36,770 nt of DNA from Myxococcales bacterium (GTDB lineage Bacteria > Myxococcota_A > Polyangia > Polyangiales > Ga0077539). The notes under the pieces are model-generated. The model saw only the letters and a program-made list of their open reading frames with translations. It was not told where the DNA came from and made no database searches. The stretch is from the NCBI GenBank assembly GCA_030652255.1, contig JAUSAZ010000196.1:74875-111644 (forward strand). The letters are read 5' to 3'. Position 1 is the first letter of the stretch, and the number at the start of each line of letters is the position of its first letter. Positions 16,217 to 27,079 of the stretch are shown here, in pieces. The position numbers and the translations under genes are program-made.

Positions 16217-16564
16217 TCACAGACCCGCCACGAGCACCTTCAGTCGGCGCAGCGCGCGAGGCTCGATGCAGTAACAGACGCGCGGGCCGTCCACCTCGCC
16301 GCGGATGAGCCCGGCCTCCTTCAAGACCTTGAGGTGCTGCGACACCGTGGACTGGGCGAGCGGGAGCTCATCGACGATGTCGCCGCAGACGCAGCTGGTG
16401 CGATGGGCCAGCAGGCGGAGGATCTGCACCCGCGCGGGGTGTCCGACGGCCTTGGCCAGCGCGGCGAGCTCCTCGTCGGCCTCCGCACCCTCGACCGGAC
16501 GGAGGTCGGCCTCGGTGTTGGGCGCGGGACAGCATTCAGTGGCGGCCCGCTCTTTCATCGTCAT
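16217..16564 (-). CDS. arsR: Arsenic-responsive transcriptional repressor ArsR
   Basis: 115 residues. Winged-helix repressor released from DNA by As(III)/Sb(III). The CxC sensor C58-V-C60 (SCVCGDIVDEL) sits at the start of the DNA-recognition helix region, as in R773 ArsR (CVCDL). It is followed by LAQSTVSQHLKVLKEAGLI (recognition helix) and the wing (GEVDGPRVCYCI). Extra cysteines C11/C12 and C97/C99 could complete a third ligand. Starts: ATG codons 1 and 3 are both possible. The -10 element is only 3-9 bases upstream, so the message may be leaderless and begin at codon 3 (16558). First gene of the ars operon. Confidence 0.95.
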   Translation of the reverse strand: MTMKERAATECCPAPNTEADLRPVEGAEADEELAALAKAVGHPARVQILRLLAHRTSCVCGDIVDELPLAQSTVSQHLKVLKEAGLIRGEVDGPRVCYCIEPRALRRLKVLVAGL

Positions 16565-16597
16565 TCAACGATAGAACTCGCGTGTGACCCTGGTCAA
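16557..16597 (-). promoter_or_regulatory. ars operon promoter with overlapping operator dyad
   Basis: On the minus strand TTGACC (16597-16592), an 18-base spacer and TATCGT (16573-16568) make a good sigma-70 promoter. Overlapping the -10 is the dyad ATCGTCATTCAACGAT (16557-16572, plus-strand reading; ATCG-N8-CGAT), placed where a bound ArsR would block polymerase. The dyad extends into the first arsR codons, so the start codon lies inside the operator. Confidence 0.55.
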
Positions 16598-16605
16598 GCG
16601 CCCTC

Positions 16606-17590
16606 TCAACGCCAGCCGTCGAGCATGCGGGCGTAGTTGAGCCGCTCCCAGGCGTGAGGGTCGGGCGCGGAGCTCAGGTCGAGCACGCCGCGCGCCTCGG
16701 CGCTGGAGCGGTAACCCTTCTCGTCGAGCCAGCGTGTGAGCTCGGCCAGGACCACCCCGACGTGACCGGGCCCGTGCAGGAGCAGCGCTGACGCGAGCTG
16801 CACCGCATGCGCGCCGCAGAGGATCGCCTTGGCCGCATCGAGGCCCGAGTGCACGCCGCCCGCGCAGGAGAGCGAGAGCGAGACGGTGGGCGAGAGCAGC
16901 GCGAGGGCGTGCAGCCGCAGCGGGAGCTCGGCCGGGGTCGAGAGCACCAGCCGGCGGTCGACGTCGAGCTCGTCGAGCGCGATGTCGGGCTGGTAGAAGC
17001 GGTTGAAGACGGCCACCCCCCGGGCGCCGGCCTGCTCCAGGCGGCGCACGAAGGAGGGCACCGAGGCGTAGAAGGGCGAGAGCTTCACGGTGACCGGGAG
17101 CCGCACGCACCCGACCACGGAGCGCACCACGTCGAGCTGCCGCTCCTCCACGGCCGCGCCGGTCTCGTCGGGGGACGTGGCGACCTCGTAGAGGTTGAGC
17201 TCGAGCGCGTCGGCCCCGGCGCTCTCCAGGCGCTTCGCATAGGAGGTCCATCCGCCGGGGGTGGTGCCGTTGAGCGAGGCGAGGATGGGCACGTCGACCC
17301 GCCTGCGCAGCCGATCGAGCTCTGCGAGGTAGGGCCCGGCGTCGATGGCGAAGACCTCCGACGCGGGAAGGAAGCTCCGGGCTTCGGCGTCGAGGTCGGT
17401 GCGCGCGTCGAGGAAGCGGTGCGCGGCCATCTGCTCGTGCGCGAGCTGCTCCTCGAAGAGCGAGTGCATCACCACGGCGCCAGCGCCCGACGCGACGGCC
17501 GCGGCGATGGCCTCGGGGTCGCGCGAGAGGGGGCTGGCGGCCACGACGATGGGGCTGCGCAGCGTGAGTCCGAGCCACGAGGTGGTCAGG

Positions 17591-17598
<8 letters not shown>
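16606..17598 (-). CDS. Dihydroorotate-dehydrogenase-like FMN protein (PFOR-linked)
   Basis: 330 residues, a TIM-barrel flavoprotein of the DHOD superfamily. WLGLTLRSPIVVAASPLSRDPEAI (barrel entry), VPILASLNGTTPGGW, ALELNLYEVATSP, VTVKLSPF and the phosphate-binding SCAGGVHSGLDAAKAILCGAHAVQLASALL are all present, so FMN should bind. The catalytic loop Cys/Ser-containing NxSxPN motif of true PyrD is replaced by NLYEVATSP, so orotate formation is doubtful. This group commonly sits next to pyruvate:ferredoxin oxidoreductase genes, as here (overlapping nifJ by 8 bases). Likely an accessory redox enzyme using the same ferredoxin; its actual substrate is unknown. Confidence 0.85.
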
Positions 17599-21156
<3,558 letters not shown>

Positions 21157-21160
<4 letters not shown>

Positions 21161-21702
21161 TGTGGGTCTGACCTTCCGAGGCGCGAGACGAGTAGGAGGG
21201 TGAGCACGACCGCCTGGCTGAATACCAGCAGCACCAGCCAGGGAGAGGCGCCGAGGAGCCCGGCGAGGGTGACATGCCCGAGGGCGCCGACGCGGGAGAG
21301 CGTCGGCATGATGACCGGCTGGAGCAGCCCGAAGGCCACCGCGCCGACCAGCAGCCCGGGGAGCCCACCGACCCAGGCGTCGAGCCGACCCTCGCCGGCC
21401 TCGGCGACGATGGTCCCGGGGCAGTAGCCCGCGGTGGCCATGCCGACGCCGAACACCACGCCGCCGACGAGGTTGGCGAGCAGGGCCGTGGACGGAATCG
21501 TCGGGCTGGCAGCGAAGCCCGCGTCGAGCCCGAGCTGGATGACCGCGGCGCCGACCACCAGCGCGGTGAGCATGAAGCGCAGCACGGTCAGGTCGCGGAG
21601 GCGGTAGACCCCGACGATGCGGGCGTAGTGGGTGAGCCCGGCCTTGTGCAACGCCCAGCCGAAGAGGAAGCCCAGCACGAGGGGTTTGACGATCTCGAGC
21701 AT
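21157..21702 (-). CDS. YeeE/YedE-family sulfur transport membrane protein (second half-type, DUF6691-like)
   Basis: 181 residues, about five helices. VVFGVGMATAGYCPGTIVAEAGEG (residues 82-104) carries the GYCPGT motif with C94, the family cysteine that relays thiosulfate or other sulfur compounds in TsuA-type proteins (known for YeeE). LHKAGLTHYARIVGVYRLRDLTVLRFM is typical of the short partner subunit of two-gene YeeE systems. It would pair with the larger protein encoded just upstream (stop and start share one base, TGATG), which carries the other cysteine motif. It is followed by nifJ through a GTGA overlap. Confidence 0.85.
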
Positions 21703-22787
21703 CAGCCGCCACGCCCCCGGAACCAGAGCCACGCCGTGGGAATGCCGCCGGCGAACATCCCGGCCATGAACACGAAGGCGCCCGGCGAGAGGGCCGCGCC
21801 GCCAGAGATGGCGAGCCCGCTGGTGCAGCCGCCCGCGATGCCCGCGCCGAGCTGCACGAGCACCGCGCCGACGAAGGCGAGAGCGAGGCGTACGGCGGGC
21901 TTCGCGCCGAAGCGGGGGATCCACCCGCGGTCGGGCAGCCAGCGCAGCCGGGCCTCGCCTGCGAGCCGGCTGGAGGCGAAGGCGCCGCCGAGCACGCCGA
22001 CGATGAGCCACACCTGCCAGGTGATCCCTGGGCTCATGACGTGGCGGTAGTACTGGCTCTCGGGGAACAGCCAGCGACCGGGCCATGCGGCCAGCCGGTC
22101 GAAGGCCCCGGAGGCGGCGAGGGGGCGACCGCAGAAGACCTCGGAGTAGCCCACGACGAGCCCGAGCATCGTGCCCGCCGCGTAGGGGCTCCACTGGCTG
22201 GCGCCGAGCCACGCCCGCAGCCGGGTTTGCGCCGGGAGGGCCTCGTCGGGCACCGGGCTACGCGGCCGTCGCAGCTCGGCGCGCGCGGCAAGGTAGAGCG
22301 CGACGGAGAGGAGCAGCGCGAGCACGGCCAGGACGCGGTTGGCCAGGGTGGAGGGCTGCGCAGTAGGTAGCAGCGTGGGCGATGGTGATGGGGGCGGCGC
22401 GGGGGTCGAGCGGAGCTGCAGCGACCGGTAGCGCTCGGCGCGCGACGTGGCATCGCTCGGGTGACACCCGGCGCAGGAGCGCGACGGATCGAGCAGCGGC
22501 GACCGCAGCCCGCGGTGTGCAGCCACCATCTCCGCGGCGGCAGGGTCACCGGCGTGGCACGCCGCGCAGAGGTCGCCGTAGCCGTGATCGACGTGCCAGG
22601 GCTGCGTGTCTTGCAGCACCGGGCGCATTCTGTGCGTCTCGTGACAGGTCACGCACGAGGAGGTGTTGGACGAGCACTGCGCGAGCAGCGGCCTTGCGGG
22701 CGCGAACGCCAGCACCGCTGCGAGGAGGGGAATCGAGCGCCGCACGCCCGCGGCTCCGCAGCTTCCGTGCCGTCGGGAGACGCGCAT
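21702..22787 (-). CDS. Triheme c-type cytochrome fused to a YeeE/YedE sulfur transporter
   Basis: 361 residues from the ATG at 22787 (AGGG seven bases upstream); an upstream in-frame ATG at 22874 would disrupt the signal peptide. Signal peptide 1-36 (RRSIPLLAAVLAFAPARPLLA), then three CXXCH haem sites: CVTCH (45-49), CAACH (74-78) and CAGCH (105-109). A Pro/Ser linker and a helix at ~150-168 come next, then the YeeE domain: helices with GYSEVFCG (C219) and GAGIAGGCTSGLAISGGAALSPG with C321, the core sulfur-relay Cys of the family. The haem module should face the periplasm, next to the entry side. A haem-transporter fusion suggests that redox chemistry of the sulfur substrate is coupled to uptake (inference). 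Confidence 0.85.
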   Translation of the reverse strand: MRVSRRHGSCGAAGVRRSIPLLAAVLAFAPARPLLAQCSSNTSSCVTCHETHRMRPVLQDTQPWHVDHGYGDLCAACHAGDPAAAEMVAAHRGLRSPLLDPSRSCAGCHPSDATSRAERYRSLQLRSTPAPPPSPSPTLLPTAQPSTLANRVLAVLALLLSVALYLAARAELRRPRSPVPDEALPAQTRLRAWLGASQWSPYAAGTMLGLVVGYSEVFCGRPLAASGAFDRLAAWPGRWLFPESQYYRHVMSPGITWQVWLIVGVLGGAFASSRLAGEARLRWLPDRGWIPRFGAKPAVRLALAFVGAVLVQLGAGIAGGCTSGLAISGGAALSPGAFVFMAGMFAGGIPTAWLWFRGRGG

Positions 22788-22813
22788 CGGGAACCCTTTC
22801 GCGGCGCGTCGGC

Positions 22814-22825
22814 TCCCACGTGGGA
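22814..22825. promoter_or_regulatory. Perfect palindrome between divergent sulfur operons (candidate operator)
   Basis: TCCCACGTGGGA is a perfect 12-bp palindrome in the middle of the 59-base gap between the cytochrome::YeeE gene (start 22787, minus) and the small membrane protein gene (start 22847, plus). A dimeric regulator bound here could control both directions. The regulator gene is not evident in the window. Confidence 0.45.
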
Positions 22826-22846
22826 ACCTGACGAGGAGGCGAAGTG

Positions 22847-23134
22847 ATGTCTGGATCGGTGGAGAGCACCCCATGGAGCCTTGCGTGGAGTCGTCACCGC
22901 GATCGGGTGGTGGCGGCCGCGCTGGCCTCGATGACCCTCGGGCTGGCGCCGTTCTACCCGCACGCCCACATCTGGAAGCAGCTCACGAGCCTCGCGCGGG
23001 GCACGCTCCGCGCGCCCATCGATGTCTTCGATCTCGCGATGCACGGGGCGCCCTGGGTGGCGCTGGTGGTCACCCTCACCCACCTGGGCCTCAGCGCGTC
23101 GAGGCTGTCGGCGGCGCAGCGGAGGTCGTCGTGA
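22847..23134 (+). CDS. Small membrane protein of unknown function in the sulfur cluster
   Basis: 95 residues from the ATG at 22847, with GAGGAGG seven bases upstream; a GTG one codon earlier is too close to that site. Two membrane segments are visible (about residues 22-37 and 65-82), with the conserved-looking LGLAPFYPHAHIWKQL and FDLAMHGAPWVALVV between and after. Short proteins with the pattern LGLAPF.PEPH....FDLLLHGAP recur in other bacteria, often mislabelled RND transporter (recollection, not a search). There are no cysteines or haem motifs. The stop overlaps the rhodanese GTG by 4 bases, so the two are co-translated. Confidence 0.75.
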   Translation: MSGSVESTPWSLAWSRHRDRVVAAALASMTLGLAPFYPHAHIWKQLTSLARGTLRAPIDVFDLAMHGAPWVALVVTLTHLGLSASRLSAAQRRSS

Positions 23135-23493
23135 GGCGCGCGACCGGGGTGGTGTTCGCGCTGCTGCTGGGCGTGGGTGCGTCGGCGCTGGCCGGCTGCG
23201 AGCGCGGGGCACCCGGCGTCGGCATCGACGGCGCGGGGGCGCACGCGCTGGTCGCGCAGGGGGCCACCCTCGTCGACGTTCGCACGCCGATGGAGTGGGA
23301 GGCGGGGCACGTCGAGGGCGCCGTGCTCCTCCCGATCTCCGAGCTTGGCGGACGTCTTCAGGAGATTCCGCGCGACCGCCCGGTGGTGGTGTACTGCGCG
23401 TCGGGGTCCCGCTCGGCCCAGGCCGCCGCCGTGCTCGGCGCCGCCGGCTACAACGTCCGCGACCTTGGCGGCATGGCCCGCTGGAACCCATGA
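23131..23493 (+). CDS. Rhodanese-domain lipoprotein (sulfurtransferase)
   Basis: 120 residues from a GTG start (GGAGG five bases upstream, GTGA overlap with the preceding gene). Lipobox SALAGC, lipid on Cys23. One rhodanese domain follows: TLVDVRTPMEWEAGHVEGAVLLPIS (D49, R51, H60) and VVVYCASGSRSAQAA, with the catalytic persulfide Cys89 and the CASGSR loop closing on R94. It should move sulfane sulfur, for example from thiosulfate or polysulfide, outside the cytoplasm. The glycine-rich end (DLGGMARWNP) is typical of the single-domain type. The context beside YeeE transporters and a haem protein supports a sulfur role. Stop overlaps the next start by 4 bases. Confidence 0.9.
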   Translation: MRRATGVVFALLLGVGASALAGCERGAPGVGIDGAGAHALVAQGATLVDVRTPMEWEAGHVEGAVLLPISELGGRLQEIPRDRPVVVYCASGSRSAQAAAVLGAAGYNVRDLGGMARWNP

Positions 23494-24329
23494 CCTACTG
23501 GGTGTGGCTCGCCGGCCTGACGGCGCTCTTCATCGCCCTCGAGCGCCTCTGGCCGCGGGACGCCCGGCAGCGCTTCGCCCGCCCGGGCATCGCCACCGAC
23601 CTCTTCTACATGGTGTTCAACGGGCACTGGCTCGGCGTCGGGCTCGCGCTCCTCACGGATCCGCTGGCGCGGGCGCTCGACGCGTCCCTCGCGGCGCAGG
23701 GCGTGACCCTCCACCTCCGCGTCGCCGCAGCCTGGCCCTGGGGGGTGCAGCTCGCCGTGGCCTTCGTCGCCATCGACCTCCTCCAGTGGAGCATCCACAA
23801 CCTGCTCCACCGCGTGCCGGCGCTCTGGGCGCTGCACAAGGTGCATCACTCCATCCAGCACATGGACTTCTGGGGGAGCATGCGATTCCACCTCGGGGAG
23901 GTCATCGTGTACCGGTCGCTGCAGTACGTGCCGCTCGCGCTGCTGGGCTTCGACGGCCGCGCGCTCTTCGTCATCGCGGTCGTCTCCACCGCGATCGGCC
24001 ACCTCAACCACGCCAACGTGCGGGTCCGCATGGGGTGGCTCCGCTATGTGATCAACGGCCCGGAGATGCACATCTGGCATCACGCGCACCCGAGCGCGGG
24101 CCCGGTGAACGTCAACTTCGGCATCAACCTCGCGGTGTGGGACTGGCTCTTCGGCACCGCCCACCTGCCGCGAGACGGCTCGGTCCCGCGGGCGCTGGGC
24201 TTCGAGGGCATCGAGTCGTTTCCACGCGACCCGCTGCGCCAGACCCTGCTCGGGCCGTGGTCCCGTTCAGAGCGTGTAGTGGACGGCCGTGCCGTTGTCG
24301 CCGACCGCCCAGACGTCGCCGGGGCCTGA
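23490..24329 (+). CDS. Sterol desaturase/fatty acid hydroxylase family membrane di-iron protein
   Basis: 279 residues with about four membrane helices. The eight-histidine di-iron clusters are present: HNLLH (H103, H107), HKVHH (H116, H119, H120), HLNH (H171, H174) and HIWHH (H194, H197, H198). Members oxidise C-H bonds of sterols, fatty acids or alkyl-glycerols using O2. The substrate here is unknown; a lipid is most likely. It overlaps the rhodanese gene (ATGA), so it belongs to the same operon even though the link with sulfur is not obvious. Its last 63 bases overlap the end of the convergent RCC1 gene, so the C-terminal tail (GRAVVADRPDVAGA) is coded opposite another gene. Confidence 0.85.
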   Translation: MTYWVWLAGLTALFIALERLWPRDARQRFARPGIATDLFYMVFNGHWLGVGLALLTDPLARALDASLAAQGVTLHLRVAAAWPWGVQLAVAFVAIDLLQWSIHNLLHRVPALWALHKVHHSIQHMDFWGSMRFHLGEVIVYRSLQYVPLALLGFDGRALFVIAVVSTAIGHLNHANVRVRMGWLRYVINGPEMHIWHHAHPSAGPVNVNFGINLAVWDWLFGTAHLPRDGSVPRALGFEGIESFPRDPLRQTLLGPWSRSERVVDGRAVVADRPDVAGA

Positions 24330-26444
24330 GCCCCACACGCTGCGCAGCGTCGCGGTGGTGCCCGAGGGGATGCCCGACCAGCGGGCGCCGTCCCAGTGCA
24401 GGATGGTGCCCCCCTCGCCCACGGCCCACACGTCGTTGGCCGCCGCGCCCCAGACGCCGTAGAGCGTCGACAGCGAGCCCGTGAGCACGTTGGACCAGGC
24501 GCTGCCGTTCCAGCGGCGGGCGGCGCTGCGACCGACGAGCCAGACGTCGTTGGCGCCCGATCCCCAGATGCCGAAGTAGGTCGAGCTTCCCGCCGCGGGC
24601 TCCGGGGCCCAGGCGGTGCCGTTGAAGCGGTACACCCCGGTGCCGACCGCGCGCACGTCCGCCGCCGAGGTGCCCCACACCGCGTAGAACTCCTGGCTCG
24701 CGGGGATGCCCATGGACGCGTTGCTCCAGCGCGAGCCGTCGAAGCGCGCGGCGGCGCCGACGCCCACCGCGAAGACGTTGTCCGGCGCCTGCGCCCACAG
24801 CGAGACGAGCTCCAGCGCCGGGAGCGGCATCGACTGCGCGAGCATGGCGCCGCTGCCCTGGAGGAAGACGCCGGCGCCGCGCTCGCCCGAGCCGTTGGCG
24901 GGGATGGTGAGCCCGGAGACGAAGACCGTCGCGCCCGCGCCGCTCACCCCGCGCAGCACGAGGGGGTAGGGCGTGAGGGCCCACGCGCTGCCGTTCCACC
25001 GCGCGAGGGTGCGCGACGCGACCGCCACCACGTTGTTGCCCGCGCTGCCCCAGATGCCCGTGAAGGTCTCCGTCGCGCGCGTGGGCACCACCATCCAGCG
25101 ACCGGGGACGGTGCCGGGCCCGGTGCCCGCGTCGCCCGTGACCCCGCCGTCCATCGCCGTCGGCCCCCCAGGGATGGGGTCGAAGCCCACCACGCGACCG
25201 ATGGAGCGACCCGCGGGCGGCGTCGTGATCTCGCCGCGGCCGAGCTGCGCGTTCTGGTCGCCGCCCCAGCACACCACCTCCCCGGTGCCCCGCACCGCGC
25301 AGGCGTAGTCGGCCCCCACGCTCAGCTGGAAGGCGTCCGCGAGGCCCACCACGGGCGCGGGCGTCGGGCGGTCGTTCGTCGCGCCGTCGCCGAGCTGCCC
25401 CGCCGTCCCCTGCCCCCAGCACTGTACCGTGCCGTTGCGCAGCCGCGCGCAGGTCTCGCGCCCGCCCGCGGCGACCTCCGCGACGTTGCCGAGGCCGCCC
25501 ACCGCGACCGGGCTCGTGCGGTCGCTCGTCGCGCCGTCGCCCAGCTGCCCGAGGGTGCCGTTGCCCCAGCACGACACGCCGCCGCCCGCGCGCACCGCGC
25601 AGGAGTGCCCGATGCCCGCGGCGACGCCCGTCGCATCGACGAAGCCCATCACCGACACGGGGGTGCCGCTGTTGGCCATGGTGCCGTTGCCGAGCTGCCC
25701 CTTGTCGTTGGCGCCCCAGCAGAGCACGCCGCCGTTGGCGCGCACCGCGCAGGTGTGCTGCCGCCCCGCGGCGATGGCCGTGACGTCGTCGGCGCCGCTC
25801 ACGGTGGTGGGACGCTGGCGGTCGGAGGGCGTGGAGTCGCCGACCTGGCCGAGGTTGTTCTGACCGAAGCACGCGACCTGGCCCGAGCGGCGCAGCACGC
25901 AGGTGTGGGTCTCGCCCACGGACACCTGCGCGGCGTCGTCGATCTGCACCACCTCGACGGGCATCAGCCGATCGAGCTGCGTGCCGTCGCCGAGCTGGCC
26001 GTTGCGGTTGGTGCCCCAGCAGACGACCCGCCCGTTGGCGCGCACGGCGCAGGCGTGGAAGCTCCCGATGGACACCTGCACGGCGTCGCTCACGCCGCGC
26101 ACGCTGACGGCGGCGGCGCGGGTCATGGTGGTGCCGTCGCCGAGGATGCCGCCGCGGTTGTTGCCCCAGCAGCCGATGGTGCCGTCGGGGCGACGGGCGC
26201 AGGCCGAGGCGTTGCCGGCGGACACCTGCACCCCGCCGCCGTCGGTGCGCATCGAGGCGGGGCCTGCGTCGCGCGGCGGGGTGCCGCCGCGGTCGGTGGG
26301 GTTGGCGCCGCCGTCGGTCCTCGCCGGCGGGGTGCCGCCGTCGAGGGTGGCGTTGGGGTCGCCCTCGAGCACCGGAGCGCCCGGGGTGCAGCTCACGGCC
26401 CAGACCAGCGAGGCGCCCAACCAGCGATGCGTGCGTGTCTTCAT
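24267..26444 (-). CDS. Surface lipoprotein with seven RCC1 repeats and six WGS-DVWAVG repeats
   Basis: 725 residues. The signal segment ends WAVSC (lipid Cys19), then a DGG/TPP-rich linker to ~70. Residues ~73-430 hold seven RCC1-type repeats of about 51 residues, each with C-x6-9-CWG-x6-GQLGDGT (the third has CFG); their paired cysteines probably form disulfides. RCC1 repeats fold as a seven-blade propeller, so this set makes one complete propeller. After a linker, residues ~455-725 have six copies of the WGS..NDVWAVG unit (e.g. VWGAAANDVWAVG), a repeat common in myxobacterial surface proteins and probably a second propeller. No enzymatic motif; protein binding is likely. A weak -10 (TAAGGT, 26465-26460) lies 15 bases upstream. 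Confidence 0.85.
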   Translation of the reverse strand: MKTRTHRWLGASLVWAVSCTPGAPVLEGDPNATLDGGTPPARTDGGANPTDRGGTPPRDAGPASMRTDGGGVQVSAGNASACARRPDGTIGCWGNNRGGILGDGTTMTRAAAVSVRGVSDAVQVSIGSFHACAVRANGRVVCWGTNRNGQLGDGTQLDRLMPVEVVQIDDAAQVSVGETHTCVLRRSGQVACFGQNNLGQVGDSTPSDRQRPTTVSGADDVTAIAAGRQHTCAVRANGGVLCWGANDKGQLGNGTMANSGTPVSVMGFVDATGVAAGIGHSCAVRAGGGVSCWGNGTLGQLGDGATSDRTSPVAVGGLGNVAEVAAGGRETCARLRNGTVQCWGQGTAGQLGDGATNDRPTPAPVVGLADAFQLSVGADYACAVRGTGEVVCWGGDQNAQLGRGEITTPPAGRSIGRVVGFDPIPGGPTAMDGGVTGDAGTGPGTVPGRWMVVPTRATETFTGIWGSAGNNVVAVASRTLARWNGSAWALTPYPLVLRGVSGAGATVFVSGLTIPANGSGERGAGVFLQGSGAMLAQSMPLPALELVSLWAQAPDNVFAVGVGAAARFDGSRWSNASMGIPASQEFYAVWGTSAADVRAVGTGVYRFNGTAWAPEPAAGSSTYFGIWGSGANDVWLVGRSAARRWNGSAWSNVLTGSLSTLYGVWGAAANDVWAVGEGGTILHWDGARWSGIPSGTTATLRSVWGSGPGDVWAVGDNGTAVHYTL

Positions 26445-26531
26445 CGGCTCTGTGGGCGGACCTTACCGCGCGGCCTCGGGGGTCGGAAACGACGACCTGA
26501 CGAAACCTCGCGGTGCGCGCCCGCGCTTCCG

Positions 26532-26537
26532 TACGAT
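26532..26537 (+). promoter_or_regulatory. Candidate -10 element (TACGAT) for rnhA
   Basis: TACGAT ends six bases before the GTG at 26544, with no Shine-Dalgarno in between, which would give an essentially leaderless message. It is identical to the element before the acetyltransferase gene. No convincing -35. Confidence 0.3.
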
Positions 26538-26543
26538 GGCGCG

Positions 26544-27020
26544 GTGAGCGACGAAGCGACGACGACGGCGACCCTGATCCCTGTGACCATCTATACCGAC
26601 GGCGGCGCGAAGCCGAACCCCGACGGGCCGGGCGGTTGGGCGGCGCTGCTCATCACCGGGACGGCGCGCCGGGAGATCTCCGGCGGCGAGCCGAAGACGA
26701 CCAACAACCGGATGGAGCTGATGGCCGCGATCAGGGCGCTGGAGGAGCTCAAGAAGCCCTGCGTGGTGACCCTCTGGACGGACAGCCAGTACCTCCGAAA
26801 CGGCATCACCGAGTGGATGCCGAACTGGGTGAAGCGGGGCTGGAAGACCGCGGCGAAGCAGCCCGTGAAGAACCAGGACCTCTGGCAGCGGCTGCACGCC
26901 GCGGCGCAGCGCCACGAGATGACCTGGAAGTGGGTCAAGGCCCACAACGGCCACCCGATGAACGAGCGCGTCGACGCGATGGCGACGGAGGCCCGCGAGA
27001 AGATCGAGCGCGGCGGGTGA
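26544..27020 (+). CDS. rnhA: Ribonuclease HI
   Basis: 158 residues from a GTG start. Cuts the RNA strand of RNA-DNA hybrids (primer removal, R-loop control). All catalytic residues are visible: D19 (YTDGGAKPNPDGPGGW), E58 (NNRMELMAAIRAL), D80 (TLWTDSQYL), H134 (VKAHNGHP) and D144 (NERVDAMA), matching E. coli D10, E48, D70, H124 and D134. The basic handle (PNWVKRGWKTAAKQPVKNQDLW) used for hybrid binding is present. The 14-residue N-terminal extension is Thr/Ala-rich and probably unstructured. Divergent from the RCC1 lipoprotein gene; 59 bases upstream of the PilZ-methyltransferase gene. Confidence 0.96.
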   Translation: MSDEATTTATLIPVTIYTDGGAKPNPDGPGGWAALLITGTARREISGGEPKTTNNRMELMAAIRALEELKKPCVVTLWTDSQYLRNGITEWMPNWVKRGWKTAAKQPVKNQDLWQRLHAAAQRHEMTWKWVKAHNGHPMNERVDAMATEAREKIERGG

Positions 27021-27079
27021 GGGTGCGGCGGAGGCGCCCGGCGTAGACAGCGGGGACGGGTGTTGCGAGAGTGCCCGCC

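Noticed and set aside
24396..26440. Plus-strand tandem repeats opposite the RCC1 gene
   Set aside because: They are the DNA image of the protein repeats, not an independent repeat element.
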